Shown: positions 45,178-56,200, counted from the stretch's first letter. The stretch: DNA of 64,000 nucleotides from EW11 sp035765635 (GCA_035765635.1 DASTWZ010000007.1:62001-126000), one strand, 5' to 3'. Notes: generated by a model not told the origin, from the letters alone. Made by a program: numbers and translations.

Positions 45178-48100
45178 ATGAACCCTACCAAGCAAGATCC
45201 ATTGCCCTCGAATTGGGCGATGCTGCGCGCCGGGTTGCTTGCTGCGATGACGATCGCGGCGGCAGTCCCGACCTTCGCGCAACAGGCCAAAAACCAAACG
45301 ACATCAGCGAACGATTCCGCCGACAACGGCGAGACCGTGGTGCTGTCGCCGTTCACCGTCGACGCCACGAAAGACAAGGGCTACTTCGCCGCCAACACCC
45401 TGGCGGGTAGTCGCATGAAGACGAACATCGCGGACCTTGGTTCCTCGATCTCCGTCGTGACCAAGCAGCAGATGGTCGATACAGCCTCGCTGGATATCAA
45501 CGACGTCTTCCGCTACGAATCGAACACGGAAGGTTCGAGCACGTACACGCCATCTGGTGCAGGTTATGCCACGATGCGCAACGACGGCATTGTCGACGCA
45601 AATGGCGGTGCGACTCTCGGAAGTTCGACGACTCCCTTCACGAATGCTACGGCAAATCGCGTTCGCGGTATCGGCGTTCCGTCGACGGCAATAAACTACT
45701 ATCCATCGATCGGCGCAGTTCCATTCGACGCCTATAATGTTCAATCGATCGAAATCAGCCGTGGCCCTAACTCGATGTTGTTCGGCATGGGCAGCCCAGC
45801 TGGTATCGTCAATCAGACGACGGCGCAGGCGACGGTTAACAAGAACAACGCCAATATTACTCTTCGTTTCGACGACAACGGCTCTTATCGCGGTAGCTTC
45901 AGTTTCAATCGCGGCCTGATTGAGGACAAACTCGCGATTTATGGCGCATTTCTTTACGACAACCACCAGTTCGAACGTAAGCCGTCTTACGATCTGACGC
46001 GCCGTCAATATGGCGCGATCACGTACAAGCCCTTCTCGAAAACAACGATCAGAGCGAATGTCGAGGGATACAAAAACGATAATCGTCGTCCCAATTCCCT
46101 AACTCCTCGCGATTTTGTCACTCAGTGGAATCTGGCGGGACAGCCTACCTATGATCCAGTGACGAAAACCGTGACCGCAAATGGGCAGGTATACGGGCCT
46201 TATATCATCAACAAATCGTCACCTTATGCGGACCAGGCCCGAGCATACATCCAGTCTCTGCCAAACTACAATCCGGCTCTCTGGAACGCCGACAAAACCA
46301 GTTACAACGGAAATCCGATTTTCGGCACAGCAGCTCTGACGACCGCGGGCGGCTTTGTCGCCGGAAGTAAGGCATCCAGTAATGCCTTGTTTGTTCCTGG
46401 ATTAACTTGGACAAATGAAGCACGCAGCTTGATGAAGATCGCGGATGGTGCGGTACAAGACTGGTTTCAGCCATTGGCCGGCCAGCGGTATAGAACGCAA
46501 TTTGGTACAGCGACCAACCCCGCGGCAAATGCTGATCTGTTTCCGACAGAGGCTGCAATTTGGGCAAATCCAACGTGGGCAGATTATTACAATCGAGATA
46601 TTACAAACTCGACGGGCTGGACGGCCATCGGAAATAATATTGTCGGGTATAAATACCCCGGCGTGACCGACAAGAGCATCTATGATTGGGAGAAGATTAA
46701 CGTTAACGAGATGAACTTCGGCCGCGATAAAAACGCGACCTACAACGTCGAATTAGAGCAAGAGATTCTGCCTAATCTGTTTTTGACCGCAGGGTGGATG
46801 CGTCAGGATTTTGATTCGGTCACGAACTATACCGTGGCTCAGTTGAATGTCGCCACACTGTTCGTCGACACCAACAAAAACAATATGGATGGCACGCCGA
46901 ATCCATATTACGGTAAACCCTTCGTGGAAGATCTCGATCCAGACCGTTATGTAAACAGCGAGAAGGATGACCACTATCGCGCCATGCTCGCCTGGACTCC
47001 TGATTTTCGACAGAACAAAGGTTGGCTCCGCTGGTTGGGTCACCACCAGATCTTGGGTCTCTGGTCGATGGATAAGTCCGACATCACGTCTTTGCGTCAA
47101 CGCCTAGAGTACGTCGGTAGCAGCACACCGGAAGGCAAGTACCGCTACATGAACAATCCGAACAATAATGCAGATGGCACACCAACGGGTTGGAGCTTTC
47201 AATCAACGTCCTTGCATCGCCAATTCTACTTGGCCGATCCCAGCGATCCCAACGGTGTCGTGACCCATTCGTCGGGCACCTGGGATGCGCCGAGCTACAC
47301 CGGCGACATTCGTGTATACGACTATGCGAACAGTAAGTTCACAACGGTCAACATGGACACGATATTCAATACGTTCGATGCAAGTACCGGTCGCAGTCAG
47401 CGCCAGGTCAGTTCGTTGAGCACTGGGATGACCAACTACCTGTGGGATGACCGCCTCATAACCACATTCGGTGTCCGCAAAGACACTTACAAAGCCCGCG
47501 GAACCACGAATGATATTATCAGGGACGAAGAGGGCAACACCGTGGCTCCAAAGATGACCAACGCCGAAAAGTGGACGAATGGTTACTACAACACAGACGT
47601 GATATTGAACCGCTTTGATCGCTGGGACAGACTCGAGGGAACGACCCGCACCCTTGGCGGTGTTCTGCGGCCCTTCCGTGGCTGGACCAGCATTGAGGAT
47701 CGCGCGAATTCCGGATCACCTTTGTTTCAATTCATCCGCGATTTCGGTGTAAGCTATAACAAGTCCGACAACTTTAATCCGCCCTCTTCGGCACAGGTTG
47801 ATGCGCTAGGCAACCCGCTGCCAAAACCGACGGGCGAAGGCAAAGACTATGGCTTTCAGTTCTCGTTATTTGATAATAAACTCTTCGCGCGCGTTACATG
47901 GTTCGAAGCCAGCAATCAAAACGAGCGCACGAACGCTGGAACATCCATTAGTCGTTTGACTGACAACATCGATCAAACGCTGTTCAGAAATTGGGCCCGC
48001 ACGATCGCGATGATAAACATGGGAATGGATCCCACTGCCAGTGGCTTTGGCGAAAATCTGACTCCGGCTGTAGAACAGCAGGTGCAAAACGCCGCAGAAG

Positions 48101-48933
48101 TAATCTGGGGACAACCTTACACCTATTACACTGCCATCGGTTCTTTGGGAGCCACCCGCAACGCCAAAGCCAAGGGCGTGGAAGCTGAAGTAAATTACAA
48201 CCCAACTCCAAACTGGACGATGAAGTTTACGTTTGGCAAACAGGCCACGTATTACAGCGGCGTCCTTAAGGAATACGATATTCTGTTTAACTACCGCAAT
48301 CCGGTCTGGCAGGCAGCGCAGGCCAGCAAATACCTACTGCCGCAATACCAGAGCCTGGCGAAATATACCACGAGCGGCGGCCGCGAAGTCGATCTAACTA
48401 ACTTTTGGACGAGTTATGGCTACAACACCAACGTCAGGTTAGACGAGCCCAACGGTTACACCACCGTCGAAAAATATTATACCGGCGTCGTTCTTCCTCA
48501 GGCATTGCTCGCTCGCGACCTCGAAGGCCAAGAGGCTCCAGGGCAGCGCAAGTACCGCTGGTCTTATCTGACCAGTTACAACTTCAGCCGTGGAGCATTG
48601 AAGGGCTTTTTTGTTGGCGGTAGCGAACGTTGGGAAAGCAAGTCCGTGATCGGCTACTACGGCAAAGCCAGCGGAGCCAATGGTACTCAACTCGACATCT
48701 CTGACACTAACCGGCCGATCTATGATGACGCGAACTGGTATACTGATCTCTGGGTCGGCTATACGCGCAAAATCATTGGTGGCAAAGTTGGAATGCGCAT
48801 CCAATTGAACGCCTCGAACGTGTTTGAAAACGGCGGCCTCCAAACCGTCGCAGTCAACTACGATGGATCACCTTACGCCTTCCGTATCGTCGATCCGCGC
48901 CAGTTCATCCTGACGACCTCGTTCGACTTCTAA
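45178..48933 (+). CDS. TonB-dependent receptor (large, Opitutaceae type)
   Basis: Predicted outer-membrane beta-barrel importer. A signal region (about residues 15-36, AMLRAGLLAAMTIAAAVPTFAQQ) precedes VVLSPFTVDATKDKGYFAANTLAGSR, then the plug domain with SISVVTKQQMVDTASLDINDVFRYESN and SIEISRGPNSMLFGMGSPAGIVNQTT. The barrel extends to the C-terminus, ending RQFILTTSFDF with a terminal aromatic as for barrel proteins. The length is 1251 residues. Base composition looks lower in GC than the neighbours by eye. The substrate is unknown. It is alone, with a terminator 27 bp past its stop. The ExbBD set at 30-32 kb could power it. Confidence 0.93.
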   Translation: MNPTKQDPLPSNWAMLRAGLLAAMTIAAAVPTFAQQAKNQTTSANDSADNGETVVLSPFTVDATKDKGYFAANTLAGSRMKTNIADLGSSISVVTKQQMVDTASLDINDVFRYESNTEGSSTYTPSGAGYATMRNDGIVDANGGATLGSSTTPFTNATANRVRGIGVPSTAINYYPSIGAVPFDAYNVQSIEISRGPNSMLFGMGSPAGIVNQTTAQATVNKNNANITLRFDDNGSYRGSFSFNRGLIEDKLAIYGAFLYDNHQFERKPSYDLTRRQYGAITYKPFSKTTIRANVEGYKNDNRRPNSLTPRDFVTQWNLAGQPTYDPVTKTVTANGQVYGPYIINKSSPYADQARAYIQSLPNYNPALWNADKTSYNGNPIFGTAALTTAGGFVAGSKASSNALFVPGLTWTNEARSLMKIADGAVQDWFQPLAGQRYRTQFGTATNPAANADLFPTEAAIWANPTWADYYNRDITNSTGWTAIGNNIVGYKYPGVTDKSIYDWEKINVNEMNFGRDKNATYNVELEQEILPNLFLTAGWMRQDFDSVTNYTVAQLNVATLFVDTNKNNMDGTPNPYYGKPFVEDLDPDRYVNSEKDDHYRAMLAWTPDFRQNKGWLRWLGHHQILGLWSMDKSDITSLRQRLEYVGSSTPEGKYRYMNNPNNNADGTPTGWSFQSTSLHRQFYLADPSDPNGVVTHSSGTWDAPSYTGDIRVYDYANSKFTTVNMDTIFNTFDASTGRSQRQVSSLSTGMTNYLWDDRLITTFGVRKDTYKARGTTNDIIRDEEGNTVAPKMTNAEKWTNGYYNTDVILNRFDRWDRLEGTTRTLGGVLRPFRGWTSIEDRANSGSPLFQFIRDFGVSYNKSDNFNPPSSAQVDALGNPLPKPTGEGKDYGFQFSLFDNKLFARVTWFEASNQNERTNAGTSISRLTDNIDQTLFRNWARTIAMINMGMDPTASGFGENLTPAVEQQVQNAAEVIWGQPYTYYTAIGSLGATRNAKAKGVEAEVNYNPTPNWTMKFTFGKQATYYSGVLKEYDILFNYRNPVWQAAQASKYLLPQYQSLAKYTTSGGREVDLTNFWTSYGYNTNVRLDEPNGYTTVEKYYTGVVLPQALLARDLEGQEAPGQRKYRWSYLTSYNFSRGALKGFFVGGSERWESKSVIGYYGKASGANGTQLDISDTNRPIYDDANWYTDLWVGYTRKIIGGKVGMRIQLNASNVFENGGLQTVAVNYDGSPYAFRIVDPRQFILTTSFDF

Positions 48934-48960
48934 GGAGGTCTAGCATTCGGTTCGGAACGA

Positions 48961-48995
48961 CACCCAGCACTTCGAAAGTGCTGGGTGTTTTATTT
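48961..48995 (+). terminator. Rho-independent terminator after the TonB-dependent receptor
   Basis: CACCCAGCACTT (48961-48972) pairs perfectly with AAGTGCTGGGTG (48976-48987) over 12 bp with a 3-nt loop, followed by TTTTATTTT-type T-rich sequence. It lies 27 bp past the receptor stop. Confidence 0.92.
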
Positions 48996-49096
48996 TGGGA
49001 TTTCCGGCGTCAGTTAAACCAAAACACGCTTGCGGGAGACTCTAACCGGTTCGCGGTTCGTGGGCTGGTCGGTGGACCCAGAGCAAATACATACAC

Positions 49097-49507
49097 ATGA
49101 AACACTGGACAAAAATACTAGCAGCGTTGGCAGTCCTCGCCTTCGCTTCGAAAGGTTGGGCAGGGTCAGATGCGTATTCGATCGGTCACTCGAACAATGG
49201 TACCATCAGCGTAGAAATGAGTTTATATAACTCTATTTATATCAGCGGAGCAGTTACTATTTATCAAAATGGCGAGATGGTGGCCGTGGCCGATACAGAC
49301 GGAGTGACAAGCTTGGCGACGGGAGTGACCTATACCGGATCGGACGGATGGTACACGTTTTACGGAGCACCCGCTGGGGACTACACAGCGACCTTCTCCG
49401 TCTCTGGATCCTCAGCTGGTTACTATAGCTACAGTTATAGCTGGAATTCCATTCATTGGGCTGGGGATTACGGCGATAGCGCGGATGCGGTATTCTATGT
49501 CGACTGA
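49097..49507 (+). CDS. Small secreted protein of unknown function
   Basis: A 136-residue product with a clear signal peptide (MKHWTKILAALAVLAFASKG), likely cleaved after GWA. The mature part of about 114 residues is rich in Ser, Tyr, Gly, Thr and Asp (GYYSYSYSWNSIHWAGDYGDSADAVFYVD at the end). It has a repeated pattern that suggests all-beta structure, possibly an Ig-like or carboxypeptidase-regulatory-like fold (TIYQNGEMVAVADTDGVTSL, FYGAPAGDYTATFSV). No family is recognised. It stands alone between two terminators, downstream of the receptor, so it is a separate transcript. Confidence 0.7.
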   Translation: MKHWTKILAALAVLAFASKGWAGSDAYSIGHSNNGTISVEMSLYNSIYISGAVTIYQNGEMVAVADTDGVTSLATGVTYTGSDGWYTFYGAPAGDYTATFSVSGSSAGYYSYSYSWNSIHWAGDYGDSADAVFYVD

Positions 49508-49559
49508 CTCAAAACTCCCTGCAGCAGGAAACTGATAGATTAAACTCCCTTAACATTCA

Positions 49560-49592
49560 CGCCACGGGACGCCTCCCGTGGCGTTTTTTTTT
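49560..49592 (+). terminator. Rho-independent terminator after the small secreted protein
   Basis: CGCCACGGGA (49560-49569) pairs with TCCCGTGGCG (49574-49583) over 10 bp with loop CGCC, followed by nine T residues (49584-49592). It lies 53 bp past the stop. Confidence 0.95.
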
Positions 49593-49671
49593 AAAGCGCA
49601 ATTCTGTTTGGCGGCCGGCCGCGCAATGCACATTGACCCGGTTCCAGATCGTCCTCTGCTCAGAAAACCCA

Positions 49672-51852
49672 ATGCAGCACACGATGACTCCAAAGCAAAA
49701 AAGTCACCTCCCCCTCGCTGCGACTCCAGCCCAAGGGTACGAGGCCTCTTGGATCGGATACTGTCTGCTGATCGTGGCGGTCTTCGTCGCCTACTCCAAC
49801 ACCCTGCACGCGCCGTTCGAGTTCGATGATTATGGGGCGATTATAAATAATTCCAGCTTGCGGGATTTTTGGGCGCTGAGGTGGCTTCATCCGACTGCCG
49901 GAGGCGGGTCGACGGCGAGTGGGCGACCGGTTTTGGCGTTCACGTTGGCGCTGAATTACGCTTGGGGCGGGCTCAATCCAGTTGGGTATCATATACTCAA
50001 TATCGCGATCCATGCGCTCGCGGCTCTGGTCCTTTTCGGGATCGTGCGCAGGACGCTGGCTCGAGTGGTGTCCGGAATCTCCGAAACGCAGGTAAATTTG
50101 ATGGGCTTGGCTGCGACAGCGCTGTGGGCGCTGCATCCGCTGCAGACAGAAGCGGTGACGTACATCGTCCAACGCGCCGAGTCCCTGATGGCGCTGTTTT
50201 ACTTGCTCACGTTCTATTGTTTTCTGCGTTCCCTGGATTCGCCACGTCGCAAGTCCTGGCAGGCGGGAGCCATCCTGGCCTGTCTGGCGGGAATGGGAAC
50301 GAAGGAGGTGATGGTTTCAGCGCCTGTCATGCTCCTGCTCTTCGATCGAGCTTATATAGAAACCTCCTTTCGCAAAATTTGGCGCGAACGTCGCGGATTA
50401 TATATTGGCCTGGGGGCGACTTGGATTTTCTTGGTCTATCTGGTGCTGAGCCTTGGCGGAAATCGCGGAGGATCGACGGGCGGGCTCAGCGTGCAGGCCG
50501 CGGCTGCGCCCTATTGGCTGACGCAGTTCGTCGCCTTCGTTACATATATTAAACTCATATTCTGGCCGAGCCCACTGGTTTTCGAATATGGACCCGATGT
50601 ATATAACGGTATTGCACCTGTCATTGCGTCGGCGGTTGTGGTGATTGCTCTATTTGGCGCTTCGATCGTGGCCTGCCTTCGTTGGCCCAAGCTGGGGTTC
50701 TTGGGTTTGTTCTTTTTCGCGATCCTCGCCCCTACTTCGATCATTCCGGGAACACTCCAGGCAATCGTCGAACACCGGCTTTACTTGGCATTAGCGCCCG
50801 TGGCCGTGCTGGTGATTTTGCCGCTTTGGCGCTATTTGGAGAGTCGGGCAACATATCCGCTTCTGGCTATTGTCGCGGTGCTCGGCGTTGCGACCTTCCA
50901 ACGCAACGCGACCTATCGTAGCGCGGTGGATTTATGGAGGGACACAGCGCTCAAACGTCCCGGAAATTCCAGGGCGCACCACAATTACGCGGAAGCGCTC
51001 GCGGGGGCGGGCCAGACCAACGATGCTATCGCCGAGTATCGTCGAGCGATCGAGATTCAGCCCGATCACGCTTTTGCCCAAGAAGGCCTCGGCCGTCTTC
51101 TCCTTGAACGAGGTCGCCCCGACGAAGCAGCGCAGCATTTTCGGGCGGCTTTGCAGGCGGATCCATCGCTTGCGGTAGCTCGGGTGAATCTCGGGCGAGC
51201 GCTCACGCAGCTTGGCGACGCTGATGGAGCGATGAAGGAATATCAGGCTGTTCTCGCGACCGAGCCCGAGGCGATTGATGCCCGAGTGAATCTATCGGCG
51301 CTGCTCATTGCCAACGGCCGCGTTGCGAAAGGAGAAGCCATGTTGCGCGCCGTGCTGACGGCCCAGCCAGAGTTAGCGGAGGCGCATTACCATCTGGGAA
51401 TCGCGTTGGAGAAAGACGGTGACGTTTCCTCCGCGGAAAAAGAATTCGCCGAGGCGCTCCGGCTTAAACCCGGCTTCGCCCCCGCGCATCTCGCGCAGGG
51501 AAACGTGCTCGCCCGCCGTGGCGATATGACCGGCGCCATTCATTCCTACGAAGAAGCCATTCATCTTGATCCGCGGTCTGGCGATGCGAGGTACGCTCTC
51601 GGAAACCTGTTTGCAAAGGCGCGTGATTTCGAACGCGCGATTCAACAGTATGAAGAAGCCTTGCGCCTGGATTCCTCCTTGGTCGAAGCGCGCAATAATC
51701 TCGCGAACTGCCAGCTCGTGACGGGCAACTTCGCGAAGGCGATTGAAAATTATCGCGCCGTGTTGCGCGCGCGACCGGGCGACGAGGCGGTTCGAAAAAA
51801 TTTGGAGCTCGCTGAAGAAATGTTGCGGCAGGCGCCGACGGGAACTCGCTGA
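49672..51852 (+). CDS. TMTC-like multi-pass membrane protein with TPR repeats
   Basis: The N-terminal half (to about residue 420) has about ten membrane segments and looks like a GT-C type glycosyltransferase. FEFDDYGAIINNSSLRDF resembles the acidic first-loop motif, followed by GRPVLAFTLALNYAWGGLNPVGYHILNIAIHALAALV, ALHPLQTEAVTYIVQRAESLMALFYL and MGTKEVMVSAPVMLLLFDR. The C-terminal half is eight or so TPRs (NLGRALTQLGDADGAMKEYQAVLATEPEAIDARVNLSALL and similar). Eukaryotic TMTC proteins of this layout are O-mannosyltransferases; activity here is unproved. The ATG at 49672 gives 726 residues, a second at 49684 is equally possible, and no good ribosome binding site decides. It stands alone. Confidence 0.8.
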   Translation: MQHTMTPKQKSHLPLAATPAQGYEASWIGYCLLIVAVFVAYSNTLHAPFEFDDYGAIINNSSLRDFWALRWLHPTAGGGSTASGRPVLAFTLALNYAWGGLNPVGYHILNIAIHALAALVLFGIVRRTLARVVSGISETQVNLMGLAATALWALHPLQTEAVTYIVQRAESLMALFYLLTFYCFLRSLDSPRRKSWQAGAILACLAGMGTKEVMVSAPVMLLLFDRAYIETSFRKIWRERRGLYIGLGATWIFLVYLVLSLGGNRGGSTGGLSVQAAAAPYWLTQFVAFVTYIKLIFWPSPLVFEYGPDVYNGIAPVIASAVVVIALFGASIVACLRWPKLGFLGLFFFAILAPTSIIPGTLQAIVEHRLYLALAPVAVLVILPLWRYLESRATYPLLAIVAVLGVATFQRNATYRSAVDLWRDTALKRPGNSRAHHNYAEALAGAGQTNDAIAEYRRAIEIQPDHAFAQEGLGRLLLERGRPDEAAQHFRAALQADPSLAVARVNLGRALTQLGDADGAMKEYQAVLATEPEAIDARVNLSALLIANGRVAKGEAMLRAVLTAQPELAEAHYHLGIALEKDGDVSSAEKEFAEALRLKPGFAPAHLAQGNVLARRGDMTGAIHSYEEAIHLDPRSGDARYALGNLFAKARDFERAIQQYEEALRLDSSLVEARNNLANCQLVTGNFAKAIENYRAVLRARPGDEAVRKNLELAEEMLRQAPTGTR

Positions 51853-52148
51853 CGTTGTCGAAAAGCGAATGAAGCGCGGGCCGCTCGAAAGATGTTTCTC
51901 ATTATTTCGGGACAAACGAACAAGTCGCACAGCAGTCGTTAAACTATCGCGGGTTTTGCGAATTCACGAGGTAAGTACGAAATCTCGCGGCACCGACACA
52001 CCTCGGTTTCTTCGTGAAATCAGCGACGCACTTGCCAGCTATCGTCTACGCGGCTCCTTCGCGTTCATCGGACGCCGGAGGTTTCTCGCGCGTTGCTGCA
52101 ACAAATTGCGGCGGCGCTCGTCAGGCTGCCGAAATACCGCGCCCATCT
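51853..52148. other. Gene-free region upstream of the RND efflux pair
   Basis: About 296 bp between the TMTC-like gene and the periplasmic adaptor gene. A frame in phase with the adaptor is open from 52014 but lacks family similarity before 52149. No strong promoter, hairpin or repeat was recognised. It presumably holds the promoter of the efflux operon. Confidence 0.4.
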
Positions 52149-53270
52149 ATGAAGTCCATTCCCGCCCAGCATCGCATGCTCGCCCCCGCCCTGCTGCTCT
52201 CCTTGTTCGCTGTCCTCACAGGCTGCAAAGAAGATAAAAAAGCGCCGCCTCCCCCGCCGCCCGCGCAGGTCCTCGTCGCTCCACCGACGCAAAGGGACGT
52301 GCCGATTTCCACGGAATGGCTCGGCACACTCGACGGCTTCGTCAACGCCGAGATCCGTGCGCAAGTATCCGGTTACCTACTACGCCAAGCTTACACCGAG
52401 GGCATGCCGGTCAAGAAGGGCGACCTGCTCTTCCAAATCGACGATCGCACGTTCAAGGCGACGTACCAACAGGTGAAGGCGAATTTCGACAAGACGCAGA
52501 TCGACCTCGATCGCATCACCAGACTTTCCCAAGGCAACGTCGTCAGTCAGCAGGAGGTCGACAATGCGCGCGCGGCCAATCTCATCGCGAAAGCCGCGCT
52601 CGAAACGGCCGAACTCAATCTCGAATTCACAAAAGTTGTTTCGCCGATCGACGGCGTGGCCGGCATCGCGCTCGCGCAAATTGGCAACTTGGTCGGCCCC
52701 AGCACCGGCGTGCTCACGACGGTTTCCACCCTTGATCCGATCAAGGTCTATTTCACGATCAGCGAGCAATCCTACCTCGAATTTCGGAAAGATCATCCGG
52801 ACCCGGCGCAGTTCGAAAAGGAACTCGAGCTGAAACTAATTCTTTCCAACGGCACAATCTATCCGCACACGGGAAAATTTTATGCCATCGATCGCCAGGT
52901 CGATGTCCGCACCGGCGCCCTGCGTCTCGCGGGCACGTTTCCCAATCCAGATCTGATCCTGCGGCCCGGACAATTCGCGCGGGTCAGCGCCGTGGTCCGC
53001 ACGGAAAAGGGCGCTCTTCTCGTGCCGCAGCGCGCCGTGATTCAACTTCAAGGCAGCTTCCAGATCGCGACGGTGGACAATGAAAACAAAGCTCACCTTC
53101 GCGCGATCAAGGTCGGCGAGCGCGTCGGCACCGAGTGGATCATCAAGGAGGGCCTCAAGCCTGACGATCGTGTAGTGATCGAGGGGATACAAAAAGTGCG
53201 CGAGGGCGCGACCGTCGATCCCAAGCCCTACAACGCTGCCGGCGCGACCACGCCCGTGCAGAAAGCCTAA
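52149..53270 (+). CDS. RND efflux periplasmic adaptor, lipoprotein (AcrA-like)
   Basis: Membrane-fusion protein linking an RND pump to an outer-membrane channel. The signal ends in a lipobox, LLLSLFAVLTGCKE, so the mature N-terminus is a lipidated Cys at about residue 24. The lipoyl-like and hairpin regions follow: VSGYLLRQAYTEGMPVKKGDLLFQIDDRTFKATYQQVKANFDKTQIDLDRITRL, then FTKVVSPIDGVAGIALAQIGNLVG and the barrel domain LRLAGTFPNPDLILRPGQFARVSAVV. The ATG at 52149 gives 373 residues and starts the signal. It is 18 bp from the transporter gene. Confidence 0.93.
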   Translation: MKSIPAQHRMLAPALLLSLFAVLTGCKEDKKAPPPPPPAQVLVAPPTQRDVPISTEWLGTLDGFVNAEIRAQVSGYLLRQAYTEGMPVKKGDLLFQIDDRTFKATYQQVKANFDKTQIDLDRITRLSQGNVVSQQEVDNARAANLIAKAALETAELNLEFTKVVSPIDGVAGIALAQIGNLVGPSTGVLTTVSTLDPIKVYFTISEQSYLEFRKDHPDPAQFEKELELKLILSNGTIYPHTGKFYAIDRQVDVRTGALRLAGTFPNPDLILRPGQFARVSAVVRTEKGALLVPQRAVIQLQGSFQIATVDNENKAHLRAIKVGERVGTEWIIKEGLKPDDRVVIEGIQKVREGATVDPKPYNAAGATTPVQKA

Positions 53271-53288
53271 CCGACCGCCGCGTCCGCC

Positions 53289-56200
53289 ATGTCACGTTTC
53301 TTCATCAATCGCCCGATCGTGGCGATGGTCATCTCGATCATCACCGTGCTGGTCGGCATCGTTTCGATGCTCCAACTGCCGATCGCGCAGTTTCCCAAAA
53401 TCGCGCCGCCGGAAATCCAGGTGCGCACCGCCTTCGTCGGCGCCGACGCGCAAACCGTCGAGCAGTCTGTCGCGACGCCGATCGAGCAACAGCTCAGCGG
53501 CGTCGATCAGATGAACTACATGTATTCGATCAACGCGAACAATGGCTCGCTGCGTCTGACGACGAATTTCGACGTCACGACCGATCCGAATATCGACCAA
53601 GTTCTCTCACAGATGCGTGTGGGGCAGGCGCAAGCCCAGCTTCCGACCGAAGTCACCAACTACGGGGTGCAAGTGATCAAATCCTTGTCTGCCCCGCTGA
53701 TGCTCGTCGCGCTGCATTCACCGAAGGGAACGTACGACAATCTGTTCCTGGCGAATTACGCGTACATCAACATGAACGACCGGCTGACGCGCGTGCCGGG
53801 AATTTCGAACGTGACGGTGTTCGGCGCCGGCGAATACGCGATGCGCTTCTGGGTTCGTCCGGACCAGCTCGCAAAATTGAATATTACGGTTCCGGAAATC
53901 ATCTCGGCCGTTCAAGCGCAGAACACCGTGAATCCCGCCGGACTGATCGGTGGCGAACCTTCGCCCAAAGGCCAGGAGTTCACCTACTCGATTCGCGCGC
54001 AAGGCCGTCTCAGCACACCGGAGGAATTCGAAAATATCGTGGTTCGCGCCGGGACGGATGGCTCAATTGTGCGGTTAAAAGACGTCGCGCGCGTCGAGCT
54101 CGGCGCACAAACGTATGCGCTGAAAGGTCTCTACGCGGGCAAATCCGCCGCGATTATGGCGATCTATCAGCTGCCGGGCACGAACGCGATCGACGCGGCG
54201 GATGGCGTGCGCAAGGCGCTCGCGGAGTTGAAGCAGGCGTTTCCGGAAGACCTCGATTACACGGTCGCGCTGGACACGACTGCATCGGTCCGGGCCGGCG
54301 TTCAGGAGATCACGCAAACGCTTTGGGAAGCTCTCATCCTCGTCGTGATTGTGGTGTTCGTATTTCTCCAAGGTTGGCGGCCAACGCTGATTCCGCTGCT
54401 GGCGGTGCCGGTCTCGTTGATCGGCACGATGGTGTTCTTTCCGCTCTTCGGTTTTTCGATTAACACACTGTCGCTCTTCGGTCTCGTTCTGGCGATCGGC
54501 CTCGTGGTCGATGACGCCATCGTGGTGGTCGAGGCGGTCGAGCATCACATCGAGCAGGGGATGTCGCCACGCGATGCGTCTCTCAAGGCGATGGAAGAAG
54601 TGTCGGGTCCGGTGGTCGCCATCGCGATCGTGCTGGCCGCTGTGTTCATTCCGACCGCCTTCATTCCTGGCATCACGGGGCGGCTCTATCAGCAGTTCGC
54701 GCTGACGATCGCGATTTCGGTTATCATTTCGGCGTTCAATGCGCTGTCTCTCAGCCCCGCCCTCTGCGCGCTGCTCCTCAAACCGCGCCGCCCGGTTCGC
54801 GGACCGCTCGGCGCTTTCTATCGCTGGTTCAACCGCTGGTTTGGCCGGGCCAATCGGGGCTATGTCGGCGTATCACGTTTCCTGATACGCAAGAGCGTAG
54901 TGAGTTTGTTGATACTCGCGATCTTCGCGGGCCTGGCGTATTGGTCGGGCACCAAGCTGCCGCGCTCCTTCCTCCCCGAGGAGGACCAGGGCTACATGTA
55001 TCTTTCGATGCAGCTTCCCTTGGGCGCCTCGCTGCAGCGCACGGAAGAAGCGGCCAAAAAGGTCGAAGCCGTTCTGAAGGAGACTCCCGGAGTGAAGGGC
55101 TATGTCTCGGTCCTCGGCTTTAGTTTGTTGAGCACGGTGCAGAGCACCTACAACGCGTTCTTCTTCGTCACGCTGAAGCCGTGGGAGGAGCGGACAAAAC
55201 CAGAGGAGCAATATGCGGCGATTCGAGCGCGCCTGAATAGCCAGCTTTCGAAGATCCCCGACGGCACGGTGTTCGCGTTTTCACCGCCGGCGATTCCGGG
55301 CGTCGGCACCTCGGGTGGTTTCACTTTCGTGCTGCAGGATCGATCCGGCGGTGACGTCGCGTTTCTCAGTGAAAACCTCGCGAAGTTCCTGGAAGCCGCG
55401 CGCAAGCGCCCCGAGATCGCGAACGTATCGACGACGTTTTTGCCGAGCGTTCCGCAGATGTTCGTGGACGTCGATCGCGACAAAGTGCTGAAGCAAGGCG
55501 TCGAGATCAGCCAGGTCTACAAGACGCTGCAGGCGTACATGGGCGGCACATTCGTGAACTACTTCAATCGATTCGGTCGACAGTGGCAGATTTACGTCGA
55601 GGCCGAGGACGAGTTTCGGCGAAACCCGGAAAACTTGGGCAACTTCTACGTTCGCAACAGCGCGGGCGGCATGGTGCCGCTTTCCGCGCTGACAAAAGTC
55701 GAGCAGCGGTCAGGCCCGGAGTTCACCATGCGCTACAATCTCTCGCGCGCCGCTCAAATCAACGGCGCCGCCGCGCCCGGCTACAGCTCGGCGCAAGCGA
55801 TGGATGCTCTCGAGGAAGTCTTCAAGCAAACCATGCCGCGCGAGATGGGATTCGGCTACCTGGGCATGTCGTATCAGGAGCAACAGGCGAGAAACGGGAT
55901 TTCACCAGCGGCGATTTTTGGCCTGTCGCTGTTGTTCGTCTTCCTGATTCTCGCGGCGCTGTATGAAAGCTGGTCGCTGCCGATCAGCGTGCTCCTCGGA
56001 GTGCCGATCGCGGTATTTGGCGCATATGCCGCGCTGATCGCGCGCGACATGGAAAACAACGTGTTCGCGCAGATCGGCCTCGTCATGCTCATCGGTTTGG
56101 CAGCGAAGAATGCCATCCTGATCGTGGAATTCGCGAAGATGAAATATGACGAGGGCGCCGACTTGATCGACGCGGCTCTCGAAGGCGCCCAGCTTCGCTT

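Noticed and set aside
49055..49070. TTCGTGGGC word resembling one end of the CACGAA repeat
   Set aside because: Single short match without a partner arm; could be chance or a degraded remnant.
49030..49230. Short open frame overlapping the start of the small secreted protein gene
   Set aside because: Different frame from the gene with a clear signal peptide; no features of its own.
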